Source: an uncultured Paenibacillaceae bacterium
GTDB taxonomy: Bacteria > Bacillota > Bacilli > Aneurinibacillales > Aneurinibacillaceae
DNA length: 22,714 nucleotides
Assembly (NCBI GenBank): GCA_937874515.1
Contig: CALNBV010000246.1
Coordinates: forward strand, 1-22,714
Direction of reading: 5' to 3'
A model generated the notes under the pieces. That model worked only from the letters and a program-made list of their open reading frames with translations. It did not search any database and was not told where the DNA came from. This document shows positions 1 to 8,519 of this stretch, in pieces (position 1 is the stretch's first letter; each line of letters opens with the position of its first letter). A program made the position numbers and the translations under genes.

Positions 1-2
1 CT

Positions 3-263
3 GTAGATGGCAATACCCTGGCGGCATCCTCTGCCACAGGAGAAATCCTTATCTCCTGGAGTGTAGATACGAAAGACTGGATGTACCAAAATAATCACAG
101 TGTTATTCTTAACAATGTACGAAATGAAGTTACACCTGGTGCAATTATCCTTATGCATGAAAGGCCCCAAACCACTCAGTATTTGCCTAAAGTAATTAAT
201 CTACTGAATAGTATGGGGTATGAATGCCTGCCTTTACCTGCTCCTAAAGGAAAGCCTGTGTAA
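3..263 (+). CDS. Polysaccharide deacetylase (NodB domain), C-terminal part, 5' truncated by window edge
   Basis: Only the last 86 residues are present; the reading frame is open from base 3 to a TAA at 261-263. The segment WSVDTKDW followed by PGAIILMHE corresponds to the last two conserved motifs of the NodB homology domain (carbohydrate esterase 4), where the aspartate/tryptophan and histidine help to form the active site. The end, with a helix and a GYECLPLP strand, is typical for this family. Known members remove N-acetyl groups from peptidoglycan or chitin-like glycans outside the membrane, using a divalent metal. The metal-binding Asp-His-His residues lie upstream of the window, so the exact type (PgdA, PdaA and so on) cannot be told. 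It converges on the ABC permease gene with only 9 bp between the stops and no obvious terminator hairpin. Confidence 0.85.
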   Translation, partial: VDGNTLAASSATGEILISWSVDTKDWMYQNNHSVILNNVRNEVTPGAIILMHERPQTTQYLPKVINLLNSMGYECLPLPAPKGKPV

Positions 264-272
264 TCAACCCTT

Positions 273-1265
273 TTATGCTAATACATCTCGCCGGATAAAG
301 ACGCTATAAGAAATAAGTAGTGCCAGCAAGCTCCAAACACCAAGAGTAATCATAGAGAATGTTAGATTCATCCCCTGGATCGGTGGGAGTGTGCCAGATA
401 AGTAATCTGTCAAATTAAGATTGACCATGAAAAAGTATTTGGCGCTCTCCCATGACGATACCATGTTTGTAAGAATTGTCCCCGCAATTAAAGCAGCAAC
501 CATAATCCCCATTCCTGCGGCAGTACTTCGTATTAAGACAGAAACCATAAAAGAGATACACGCTACAGCCAAACAGGCATACCAGGCCAATCCATACTCC
601 ATGAGAATATATTGCCACTGGGGCAGCGCATGGACAGTGGCTGTTCCCACCGTTTCACCTTGTAATTGGAAACCTGTTAGAACGGGATAAGTCCATCCCC
701 CATACCCGAATACCATCCCCGAAATTCCATAAGCCATTCCCCCAGTTAATACCACAACAATAGAAACAAATAACAATAAAGCAATAAGTTTACTGGTTAA
801 AATTTTCCACCGTTTAATAGGACGGGTAAGAAGAAGTTTGATGGTACCACTGGTCACTTCCCCTGATACTAAGTCTGAAGCAATAATGACAATTAATAAA
901 GGGATGAACAAATTAACTGAATTACTCATAAATTCCCTGGTAAAGGTTACTGCATTAGGTGCCGTTGGATTAATATTATGATCCAGATAATATTGTTGTT
1001 GTTGCACTCTTACTTTCATCCATTGTTTCCATTCATCTGGAATGCGTGAACTGCTTAATCGATTTGTTGTATCATTAATTTGCTGGCGCAGGGCAACCTT
1101 CCAGTCAGTGGTACCTAATTGTTTCTGGGTTTGTAATGTTACACGGAGCTGGGCATATGTAAAAATAGGGACGAGAACTAGGAGAATAAGAAAAACAACC
1201 ATCAATCTTTTTTTTCGCATCAGCTTAATGATTTCATTCATTACTAAATGATACATATTAGACAA
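273..1265 (-). CDS. ABC-2 type transporter permease
   Basis: A 330-residue integral membrane protein. It has a basic N-terminus, a first membrane segment at about residues 21-39, a long extracytoplasmic loop (about 40-115), and then five more hydrophobic stretches from about 116 to the C-terminus. The motif DLVSGEVTSGTIKLLLTRP is the usual cytoplasmic coupling segment of ABC-2 permeases of the BcrB/NatB/YxlG kind. The TTG start at 1265 is preferred because a GGGAGG site lies 8 nt before it; it overlaps the stop of the ATPase gene by 8 bp, a sign of translational coupling. The alternative ATG at codon 4 (1256) is too far from that site. With the upstream ATPase it forms a two-gene ABC exporter; the substrate is unknown (antimicrobial peptide, sodium or lipid export are known for relatives). 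Confidence 0.88.
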   Translation of the reverse strand: MSNMYHLVMNEIIKLMRKKRLMVVFLILLVLVPIFTYAQLRVTLQTQKQLGTTDWKVALRQQINDTTNRLSSSRIPDEWKQWMKVRVQQQQYYLDHNINPTAPNAVTFTREFMSNSVNLFIPLLIVIIASDLVSGEVTSGTIKLLLTRPIKRWKILTSKLIALLLFVSIVVVLTGGMAYGISGMVFGYGGWTYPVLTGFQLQGETVGTATVHALPQWQYILMEYGLAWYACLAVACISFMVSVLIRSTAAGMGIMVAALIAGTILTNMVSSWESAKYFFMVNLNLTDYLSGTLPPIQGMNLTFSMITLGVWSLLALLISYSVFIRRDVLA

Positions 1266-2184
1266 ACTGATTCCCTCCCGTTAACTTAAGGAATAAATCT
1301 TCCAATACAGGTTTCTTCCACTCCGCCCTAGAAACTTTCACCTTATTTTTTACAAGCTCTTCATTTACTAAAGGAACCCATTCTTCATCACTTTCTGTAA
1401 TAATGAATCCTTCTTCATGGTCAACATGAGTAATTTTCACAGCAGAAAAACCCTTTATGATTTTCTCCCCTTCTGCCACAGGATGAACATACCAATACAT
1501 TTTCCGATGGGATTCATCCAGTAATGAAGAAACCGTCCCTTCATGTATGACTTGTCCATTTAAAATAATTCCTACCCGATCGCACAGCAATTGAATTTCA
1601 CTTAATAAGTGACTGGAAATAAACACACTAAGACCCATATCAGCTAAACCACGAATAAAGGACCGCATTTGTTTAATCCCCTGGGGATCTAACCCATTGG
1701 TAGGTTCATCTAATATTAATAATTTGGGATCCCCTAATAAGGCCTGAGCAATTCCCAAACGTTGCCGCATTCCCAGGGAATAATCCTTCACCCGATCATG
1801 GATCCGATCACCCAAATCCACCTTTTCTACAACTTCGTCGATTTTTTTCTGGGGAACATGAGGTAACATACGAGCAAAGTGTTCTAAATTTTCCATCCCC
1901 GTTAAATAAGGGTATAGCTCTGGATTTTCCACGATACATCCTACATTCTCAAGGGCTTTGTTGGTGTGTTTCTGTATATCATAGCCACAAATTTCTATGT
2001 TGCCTGCTGTAGGGCGAATTAATCCAACCAACATACGAATGGTTGTGGTTTTGCCAGAACCATTTGGCCCAAGAAACCCGAAGATTTCCCCTTGTTCTAC
2101 CTTAAAAGAAATCCCCTTAATGATTTCTTTCCCACGAATTTTTTTCTTTACATTTTTTACTTCCAGAGTAATCTCCCTTGACAC
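1258..2184 (-). CDS. ABC transporter ATP-binding protein, BcrA/NatA type
   Basis: 308 residues, the usual length for this class. Walker A GPNGSGKTTT at about 39-48, a VENPELYPYLTG Q-loop region of the bacitracin-exporter type (no Gln), ABC signature SLGMRQRLGIAQ at about 136-147, Walker B LLILDEPTNGLD at about 155-166, and the switch histidine in ISSHLLSE near 192. The last 90 residues form the small C-terminal domain common in single-ATPase exporters. The start is GTG at 2184, 7 nt after a GGAGG site. It powers the permease encoded immediately downstream (8-bp overlap) and follows the SGNH hydrolase gene by 12 bp, so all three are probably co-transcribed. The substrate cannot be read from sequence. 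Confidence 0.93.
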   Translation of the reverse strand: MSREITLEVKNVKKKIRGKEIIKGISFKVEQGEIFGFLGPNGSGKTTTIRMLVGLIRPTAGNIEICGYDIQKHTNKALENVGCIVENPELYPYLTGMENLEHFARMLPHVPQKKIDEVVEKVDLGDRIHDRVKDYSLGMRQRLGIAQALLGDPKLLILDEPTNGLDPQGIKQMRSFIRGLADMGLSVFISSHLLSEIQLLCDRVGIILNGQVIHEGTVSSLLDESHRKMYWYVHPVAEGEKIIKGFSAVKITHVDHEEGFIITESDEEWVPLVNEELVKNKVKVSRAEWKKPVLEDLFLKLTGGNQFV

Positions 2185-2196
2185 CTCATTCCCTCC

Positions 2197-2994
2197 TTAC
2201 TCCAATACTTGTGCCATGCGTACCCCAATCCGTTTATACCCTTCTGCATTGGGATGATAATGGTCACTAGATAAATATTTGGTACCCTGAATGGAGAATA
2301 AATCCTCTGTAGGGACATACACCATTTTGGGGTACTTTGTTACGACTTGCATGACTCGATTATTCCACTCTTTAACAAGAGCCCCTGTTTCCTTGCCGAC
2401 GGATAAATCAGAAAATGGATTATATAATCCCATACACAAAATAGGTGAACGATTATTTAAACTATGGAGGGTATCCAATACTTTCACCATAGAACCTTCT
2501 GCTACTGAGAACCTGTTACGAATGACTTCAGGATTGATTTCTTCTTGTCCTGCATGAAAAAGATCATTTGCCCCTATGGAGAGAACAATAATGTCCCCTT
2601 TTTGTATAGAGTTTCTAATGTCTTCTTTCGTTTTTAAATCATTCAGTATGTTTTCACTTCCATATCCATTAATACCATGGTTTAAAACATACACATCCTT
2701 TTTTAAACCTGTAGTTAATTCTTCTTTCAGCCATCCCACATACCCTTTCCCTGTTTCATCACCCGTTCCTCTTGTAAGTGAGTCGCCTAATGCAACAATT
2801 TGAAGGTTTTTTTCAGGCAATCCATTTGTATCCTTTTTTTCCTCTCCTTTAGAGATTTCATTTCCCTTAGGATACATAATGTCACGCATGGATAAAGTTA
2901 AACCTATTCCTAAGAGAAGGGTTGCAATAAGACCAATTCCAAGAACGATTTTCCAAAACCTCGGGATAGACACAATCATACACCTTCTTTTCAA
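2197..2994 (-). CDS. Membrane-anchored SGNH/GDSL-type hydrolase (YpmR-like)
   Basis: An N-terminal hydrophobic helix (about residues 14-35) anchors the protein with its catalytic domain outside the membrane. The SGNH blocks are present: GDSLTRG (nucleophile serine near 72), the glycine/asparagine of NHGINGYGS, GANDLF, and SSDHYHPN carrying the catalytic Asp and His. The family cleaves acyl esters of lipids, glycans or wall polymers; the substrate here is unknown. The listed start is a TTG with an AAAGGA site about 13 nt upstream. An ATG at 2979 (codon 6) is an alternative, with AAGAAGG only 3 nt before it, which is very close. The gene lies 56 bp after pgcA, behind a terminator-like hairpin, and directly before the ABC exporter genes, so hydrolase and exporter may share a job in the envelope (inference). 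Confidence 0.85.
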   Translation of the reverse strand: MKRRCMIVSIPRFWKIVLGIGLIATLLLGIGLTLSMRDIMYPKGNEISKGEEKKDTNGLPEKNLQIVALGDSLTRGTGDETGKGYVGWLKEELTTGLKKDVYVLNHGINGYGSENILNDLKTKEDIRNSIQKGDIIVLSIGANDLFHAGQEEINPEVIRNRFSVAEGSMVKVLDTLHSLNNRSPILCMGLYNPFSDLSVGKETGALVKEWNNRVMQVVTKYPKMVYVPTEDLFSIQGTKYLSSDHYHPNAEGYKRIGVRMAQVLE

Positions 2995-3014
2995 AGAAAA
3001 TTGAAATTCCTTTA

Positions 3015-3046
3015 TACATAAAGGGCCGGAATTGCTTCCGGCCCCC
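3015..3046 (-). terminator. Hairpin terminator after pgcA
   Basis: A perfect 9-bp GC-rich stem (GGGCCGGAA at 3023-3031 with TTCCGGCCC at 3036-3044) and a 4-nt loop, followed on the minus strand by a short T-rich stretch (TTTATGTAT). It lies 7 bases after the pgcA stop. The T-tract is weak, so some read-through into the SGNH-ABC genes is possible. Confidence 0.7.
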
Positions 3047-3050
3047 TCTA

Positions 3051-4790
3051 TTACCCAAGAAAAGATGTAATACGTTCCATAACTTCATTTTTAAGGCGAG
3101 AAAGCAACTCTTTACTCTCCTCATAGGTTTTCTCTTGAACTCCAAAATAAATTTTAATTTTTGGCTCTGTTCCTGACGGACGTAAACAAAACCAAGATCC
3201 ATTAGCCAAAATATATTTTAAAACATTTGATACAGGCAAGGTGAGGGCTTCTTCTTTATTCTCTACCAAAAGGTAACGGCGAGAAACCTGATAATCCTCT
3301 ATAATAGAAACTTGTTCCCCAGCTACTTCCACCGGTGGCTCATTGCGGAAATAGGAGAGGATTGCGGAAATTTGAGCAAGGCCTTCTTTCCCTTTTAATG
3401 TCATAGACTGCAATCCTTCTAGAAAACATCCATATTGTTGATACAACTCATGAAGGCCTTCATACAACGTCATTCCCCGAGATTTATAATAAGCGGCTAC
3501 TTCAGCAATCATAACACATGACTGAACCGCATCCTTATCCCGTGCAAATTCTTTAATTAAGTAACCATAGCTTTCTTCGTATCCAAAGAGATAGGTATGG
3601 CTTCCTGTCTCTTCAAATTCTTTAATTTTCTCACCGATAAATTTGAAGCCTGTTAAGGTTTCCATGGTTTCTAACCCAAAGTGGGAAGCAATCACTCTCC
3701 CCATATCGGAAGTAACAATGGTTTTTATGATAGCGCCATTTTTCGGCAAGGTGCCCTGATTGGATCTCATCATTAATATATAGTGAAGGAGAATGGCACC
3801 TGTTTGGTTGCCCGTTAAAATTTCATACTCCCCGGAAGGATTTTTCACAGCTGCACCAACCCGATCTGCATCAGGGTCTGTGGCTAACAATAAATCTGCA
3901 TTCAATCCATTGCCATATTCAATGGCTAAAGCAAAAGCGGCATGTTCTTCCGGATTTGGAGATTTCACTGTTGTAAAATTGGCATCTGCCTCTTTTTGCT
4001 CTGCAACAACGGTTACCTGGTTAAACCCAACCTTACGTAAAGATTCAGGAACCAGTTTACTTCCTGTACCATGAAGAGGGGTGTAGACAATTTTTAAATG
4101 ATCAGCCATTTGTTCAATTAACTCACGGTTTATAGGCAATTGTTCGATTTCCTTTAAATAAGCCTGATCAATTTCTTCCCCTACAATGTGTAATAAATTA
4201 AGATTTTTCAACTCTTCTTCTGTACTTACTTCCACAAGCAATTCGTTTTCCACCTGGTCCACTCGATCAATGACTACGTCAGCCATATCAGGTGGGAGTT
4301 GCCCTCCATCTGGACCATATACTTTATAACCGTTATATTCTGGTGGGTTATGACTAGCTGTAATCACAATTCCCATATAGGCCTTTAAATGGCGGACTGC
4401 AAAGGATAATACGGGTGTAGGGCGACATTCATCAAATAAATAAGCCGGAATTCCATGTTTCCCAAGGGTTAGGGCCGCTTCTAAAGCAAATTCAGGGGAT
4501 TTTCGACGAACATCATAGGCAATAACTACCCCACGCTTTTTAGCATCCTCCCCTTTTTCTTCCATGTAACGGGCTAATCCTTCTGTTGCTTTACGTATAG
4601 TATATACATTCATCCGGTTTGTACCAGGCCCAATTTCTCCTCGCATTCCCCCAGTGCCAAATTCCAGATTCTTATAAAAACATTCTTCTAGCTGTTTCTC
4701 ATTGGTATGTATGCCCTGTAATTCTTCTTTCAAATCTTCATAAAGATTCTCATGTTCCATCCAACGCTTAAAATGTAACTTCCAATCCAT
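3051..4790 (-). CDS. pgcA: Alpha-phosphoglucomutase (phosphohexomutase family)
   Basis: Interconverts glucose-1-phosphate and glucose-6-phosphate in the cytoplasm, linking glycogen/maltose breakdown and UDP-glucose synthesis to glycolysis. The four-domain phosphohexomutase layout is complete in 579 residues, close to B. subtilis PgcA. The active-site phosphoserine loop TASHNP has its serine near 146. The metal loop is DPDADRVG, the sugar-binding loop is GYEESYGY, and the phosphate-binding loop RPSGTEPKIKIYF lies near the C-terminus. The ATG at 4790 is chosen because GGGAGG stands 5 nt before it; the frame stays open 16 codons upstream without a comparable site. It is the last gene of the glucokinase-pfkA-pgi-glucosidase-pgcA cluster, 78 bp after the glucosidase, with a strong hairpin in between and a terminator after it. 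Confidence 0.95.
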   Translation of the reverse strand: MDWKLHFKRWMEHENLYEDLKEELQGIHTNEKQLEECFYKNLEFGTGGMRGEIGPGTNRMNVYTIRKATEGLARYMEEKGEDAKKRGVVIAYDVRRKSPEFALEAALTLGKHGIPAYLFDECRPTPVLSFAVRHLKAYMGIVITASHNPPEYNGYKVYGPDGGQLPPDMADVVIDRVDQVENELLVEVSTEEELKNLNLLHIVGEEIDQAYLKEIEQLPINRELIEQMADHLKIVYTPLHGTGSKLVPESLRKVGFNQVTVVAEQKEADANFTTVKSPNPEEHAAFALAIEYGNGLNADLLLATDPDADRVGAAVKNPSGEYEILTGNQTGAILLHYILMMRSNQGTLPKNGAIIKTIVTSDMGRVIASHFGLETMETLTGFKFIGEKIKEFEETGSHTYLFGYEESYGYLIKEFARDKDAVQSCVMIAEVAAYYKSRGMTLYEGLHELYQQYGCFLEGLQSMTLKGKEGLAQISAILSYFRNEPPVEVAGEQVSIIEDYQVSRRYLLVENKEEALTLPVSNVLKYILANGSWFCLRPSGTEPKIKIYFGVQEKTYEESKELLSRLKNEVMERITSFLG

Positions 4791-4850
4791 AGTATCCTCC
4801 CAAACCTTCTCTTTTTTTACCCCTTTTTCCCAACCCAAAGTGAAAAGGAC

Positions 4851-4882
4851 CAGAACACCATGAATGGATCATGTGTGTTCTG
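4851..4882 (-). terminator. Intercistronic hairpin overlapping the glucosidase stop codon
   Basis: On the minus strand CAGAACAC-A-CATG pairs with CATG-GTGTTCTG, about 12 bp with one bulged base and a 7-nt loop. It spans the TGA stop (4869-4871) of the alpha-glucosidase gene. Only a weak T-rich tail follows (GTCCTTTTC). It may be a partial terminator or an mRNA-stabilising hairpin between the glucosidase and pgcA. Confidence 0.5.
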
Positions 4883-7232
4883 ATTCCTTCAGTTCTTGAC
4901 CATTTACTATGATCTGCTTATCTTCTGTTAAGCCGTGAAAAATCCACTGAATTTCTTTCCAAGAGGGGCAGTATCCTTTGCTTACTTCATTTGTTTCTAT
5001 AACAATCTGAGAGTGAGAAAAAGTACAGGATATGTCTAAGATAAAGTACATGCCTGATTCATAGGAAAATGTTTCCCCATCGTCCTCATATAGAGTAAAA
5101 CAGGAAGTCCCTTCCTTCTTGGTATATATATGCAATTTTAACACGTTGTCTTTATCTTTGGATGAAATTTTTTTCTCTGTGCATGGTAAAATGGTACCTT
5201 CTTTCATAAATAAAGGAATTCGTTCTAATCCGGCATGGGCAAGAACCGTTTTCCCCCCGTGAACCACTCCATCCTCCCAGTAATCGTACCAGTTCCCTTC
5301 GGGTAAATAAACCCCTCGAAAGGTTAATCCAGGAGCGAATATGGGAGCCACGACTACATTTTCCCCTAGAAGAAAAGCATCAGAAATTTCGTAGGTATTC
5401 TCATCTTCTGGATACTCTAAGAATAAAGGGCGAATGATGGGCAATCCTTCTGTTGACCCATACCAGAATAATGTATATAAATAAGGCATCCACTCATAAC
5501 GCAGCTGAATAAAGGAACGGATAATTGATTCATACTTTTCCCCAAAAGACCAGGGCTCCTGACGAAGGGAATCTAATGCACTATGATTGCGAAAAAAAGG
5601 CATAAAGGTACCTAGTTGAACCCACCGTGTTAATAGCTCACCTGTAGCATCATGGGCGAAACCGCCAATATCAGCTCCACAAAAGGGAACGCCAGAAATG
5701 CCTAAATTTAAACACATAGGAACAGACATGGACATATGTTCCCAGAAACTGCGATTATCCCCAGTCCACACACTGCTAAATCGTTGAATCCCGGCAAAAC
5801 CTGCCCGGGTTACTAAAAATGGACGCTTATTCTTTAATTGCTTTACTAACGCTTCATAGGTGGCACTGGCCATTAACAATCCATACACATTATGCAATGC
5901 CCGATGTGTCATGGGGTTCCCGTCATTTTCATGCATGACCCCTACATCCATTGTTTTACTTTCATTAAAAACAGCAGGTTCATTCATATCCATCCAGATT
6001 CCTTCAATGCCCAATTCTGTATAAAAACGATGAAGGTTTCCCCACCATTCCCTTACAAGGCTTGAAGTAAAATCAGGGAAGACACTTACACCTGGCCATA
6101 CTTCCCCTTTAAACAGATTCCCCTCCACATCACTGCAGAAATACTTATTCTTCACTCCTTCGAGATACACAGCAAATTCTGGGTCCACAGGGATTCCAGG
6201 ATCGACAATGGGAACCACATGAAATCCCTTCTCCATAAGTCCCTGAATCATTTCTTTCGAATGGGGGAAGGTTTTGTTGTTAAAGGTGAAGACATGGTAT
6301 TCATCCATATAATGAATATCTAAATAAAGTGCATCACAGGGAATTTCTTTCTCCCGAAATAAAGCCGCAACCTCTTCTACTTCCTGCAGGCTTTTATAAC
6401 TATAACGGGATTGATGATACCCTAGTGCCCATTTCGGAGGTAAAGGCATTGTCCCTGTAAGATACGTATATTGTTTGATAACCTCCCTGGGTGTCGAGCC
6501 TGAGCAGAAATAGTACACAAGATCCCCGCTGTCCCCAGCGAAGGAATACTCTGTTTCATTGCTTTTCAGGTCAAACTGGGTTTTATAGGTGTTATCAAAA
6601 AAAAGGCCGTAGGCAATGCCTTTGTGCAAGGAAAGAAAAAAAGGAATGGAAAGGTACAAGGAATCAATTTCCGGATTATGAGGGGCATAGACATCAGAAT
6701 TCCACAGGGTGATTTTCTCTTCCCGTTTATCTAAAAATCCCGTTCTTTCGCCAAAACCATAAAAATGGGCATCAGGAATCCGCTCTTTAAAACAACAAAC
6801 CCCATCTTTCCCCATCCAGCCCATCCCCCTCTTCCCTTCTTTCAGAAGAAGATGGTTTTTATGATAGAAGGAAAGACGAAAAGGGGATTTCTGAATGCGC
6901 AGGACAAGTTGATCTCCCATTAATGATAAGGAATCTCCATGGTCCATCCATTGTATAGGCACACTTTCTTTAGGGCCAACAACAGCATAGCTGGATACTT
7001 CCTTTTTCCTTTCACCTTTTTTCATCACCACTTTTACAATTTCAGGGGTATAGAAGGAAATTGACACACAGCCTTCATCGCATATAAAAGAAAACTCCTC
7101 TTCCTTCTGCTGAAAAGAACGAAGGGAGCCAACATCCATAAAGTCTTCTATGTGTTCATGTTCCACCTGATTGGGGCGAATGGCTTCACTACTTGCCGGT
7201 AGATTCTGGTTTTTCGAGTAATCGTGTAACAT
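4869..7232 (-). CDS. Alpha-glucosidase, glycoside hydrolase family 31
   Basis: Hydrolyses terminal alpha-linked glucose from maltose, isomaltose and short oligosaccharides. GH31 marks: the nucleophile motif GIWMDMNEPAVF (Asp near residue 415 from this start), the acid/base motif WTGDNRSFW (Asp near 492), the HQSRYSY and LYLDIHYMDEY segments at the start of the barrel, and GADIGGFAHDATGELLTRW. N-terminal galactose-mutarotase-like and C-terminal beta-sandwich domains are present; there is no signal peptide, so it acts in the cytoplasm. The start is uncertain. ATG at 7232 (787 aa) overlaps pgi by 44 bp and keeps an N-terminus that resembles known Bacillus glucosidases (from memory). TTG at 7265, next to CAGGAG-like bases, and ATG at 7139 with AGAAG before it, are alternatives. 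It supplies glucose to the glucokinase of the same cluster. Confidence 0.93.
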   Translation of the reverse strand: MLHDYSKNQNLPASSEAIRPNQVEHEHIEDFMDVGSLRSFQQKEEEFSFICDEGCVSISFYTPEIVKVVMKKGERKKEVSSYAVVGPKESVPIQWMDHGDSLSLMGDQLVLRIQKSPFRLSFYHKNHLLLKEGKRGMGWMGKDGVCCFKERIPDAHFYGFGERTGFLDKREEKITLWNSDVYAPHNPEIDSLYLSIPFFLSLHKGIAYGLFFDNTYKTQFDLKSNETEYSFAGDSGDLVYYFCSGSTPREVIKQYTYLTGTMPLPPKWALGYHQSRYSYKSLQEVEEVAALFREKEIPCDALYLDIHYMDEYHVFTFNNKTFPHSKEMIQGLMEKGFHVVPIVDPGIPVDPEFAVYLEGVKNKYFCSDVEGNLFKGEVWPGVSVFPDFTSSLVREWWGNLHRFYTELGIEGIWMDMNEPAVFNESKTMDVGVMHENDGNPMTHRALHNVYGLLMASATYEALVKQLKNKRPFLVTRAGFAGIQRFSSVWTGDNRSFWEHMSMSVPMCLNLGISGVPFCGADIGGFAHDATGELLTRWVQLGTFMPFFRNHSALDSLRQEPWSFGEKYESIIRSFIQLRYEWMPYLYTLFWYGSTEGLPIIRPLFLEYPEDENTYEISDAFLLGENVVVAPIFAPGLTFRGVYLPEGNWYDYWEDGVVHGGKTVLAHAGLERIPLFMKEGTILPCTEKKISSKDKDNVLKLHIYTKKEGTSCFTLYEDDGETFSYESGMYFILDISCTFSHSQIVIETNEVSKGYCPSWKEIQWIFHGLTEDKQIIVNGQELKESEHT

Positions 7233-8499
7233 TTTTTTTGTACATTTCAACTCCTGGTTGGTCAAAAGGATTTACTCCCAATAAATACCCACTGATACTG
7301 CAGGCTTTTTCAAAAAAATAAACCAGTTGACCATAATAGTAAGGAGACATTTCCGGGATGGTAATCTTAATATTGGGGACTCCTCCGTCAGAATGGGCCT
7401 TCATGGTTCCCTGGCAGGCCTTATTCTTTATTTCATCTAAATTTCTACCAACAAGATGATCTAATCCGTCCTCATGATTGTTAAGTAAAGGAATTACAAT
7501 GTCCTCCGGAGATTTGTCAAACCATAATGTGGTTAGAAAAAGATTGCGTCTTCCTTCCTGGATATACTGTCCTAAGGAATGTAAGTCCGTTGTAAACATG
7601 GCACTGGCGGGAAAAATCCCCTTGTGATTTTTCCCCTCGCTTTCCCCAAACAGTTGCTTCCACCACTCCCCGAAATAATGCATATAGGGATCGTAATTGA
7701 CCAGCACTTCAATACTTTTCCCTTTTAAATAAAATAAGTTACGCAAAACAGCGTACTGGTATGCCGGGTTTTCTGCCAATGATGGTTCGTCACAGGTTTT
7801 CTTTCCGTCAAGTGCCCCTTCCATCATTTCGTCAATGTTAATGCCACAGACTGCAATGGGCAATAAACCAACAGAAGTTAAAACGGAATACCGTCCGCCA
7901 ATGGTGTCAGGGACAACGAAGGTACGATATCCTTCTTTATCTGCCATTTGTTTTAAAGCTCCCTTTTCCCTGTCTGTTGTGGCAATAATCCGTTTTCGTG
8001 CCCCCTCTATCCCATAGCGCTCCTCAAGATACCCTCGTAAAATACGGAACGCAATCGCTGGTTCCAGGGTGGTTCCAGATTTAGAAACCACATTGATATA
8101 GATTTCTTTTTTTCCATTGAGTTTCTTCAAGAGATTGGCAAAATAAAGAGAGCTTAACTGATGGCCAGCAAAGTAAATCTCAGGACCGTCCCCATTGTTT
8201 ACGGTTGAACAAAGCATCTCAACGGCAGACTTTGCCCCCATGTAAGAACCGCCAACTCCCACTACAATGAATGCATCTGCCTGATTGCGAATCTCCGCTG
8301 CTACCTGTTTCACTCTTTCGTATTCTTCCCGATCAAACTCCCTGCCCCACTCAATCCAACCCGTAAACTCCTTCCCTGGACCTTTTCCAGAATGGAGAAG
8401 GTCATGGGCCAGCCTTACTTTGGGAGCCATTTCTGTATATTCTTGTTGTGTAAAAAACCACCGGGATTCCCGATCATCAACGATGATGGAAGATTTCAA
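7189..8499 (-). CDS. pgi: Glucose-6-phosphate isomerase
   Basis: Interconverts glucose-6-phosphate and fructose-6-phosphate. The 436-residue length and sequence are of the short Bacillus type. Recognisable segments: GVGGSYMGAKSAVEML, the phosphate-binding SKSGTTLEPAIAFR, GGRYSVLTSVGLLPIA, the catalytic-glutamate helix and histidine regions FGESEGKNHKGIFPAS and FTTDLHSLGQYIQEG, and the C-terminal active-site lysine in GVEMYKKNV. The TTG at 8499 is preferred because GGGGGAG lies 7 nt before it; an in-frame ATG at 8517 has no ribosome site and would start 2 nt after the pfkA stop. The gene follows pfkA by 20 bp and overlaps the glucosidase gene at its 3' end, so the genes are very likely co-transcribed. 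Confidence 0.95.
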   Translation of the reverse strand: MKSSIIVDDRESRWFFTQQEYTEMAPKVRLAHDLLHSGKGPGKEFTGWIEWGREFDREEYERVKQVAAEIRNQADAFIVVGVGGSYMGAKSAVEMLCSTVNNGDGPEIYFAGHQLSSLYFANLLKKLNGKKEIYINVVSKSGTTLEPAIAFRILRGYLEERYGIEGARKRIIATTDREKGALKQMADKEGYRTFVVPDTIGGRYSVLTSVGLLPIAVCGINIDEMMEGALDGKKTCDEPSLAENPAYQYAVLRNLFYLKGKSIEVLVNYDPYMHYFGEWWKQLFGESEGKNHKGIFPASAMFTTDLHSLGQYIQEGRRNLFLTTLWFDKSPEDIVIPLLNNHEDGLDHLVGRNLDEIKNKACQGTMKAHSDGGVPNIKITIPEMSPYYYGQLVYFFEKACSISGYLLGVNPFDQPGVEMYKKNVTRLLEKPESTGK

Positions 8500-8519
8500 T
8501 GAGCATCTCCCCCACATTC

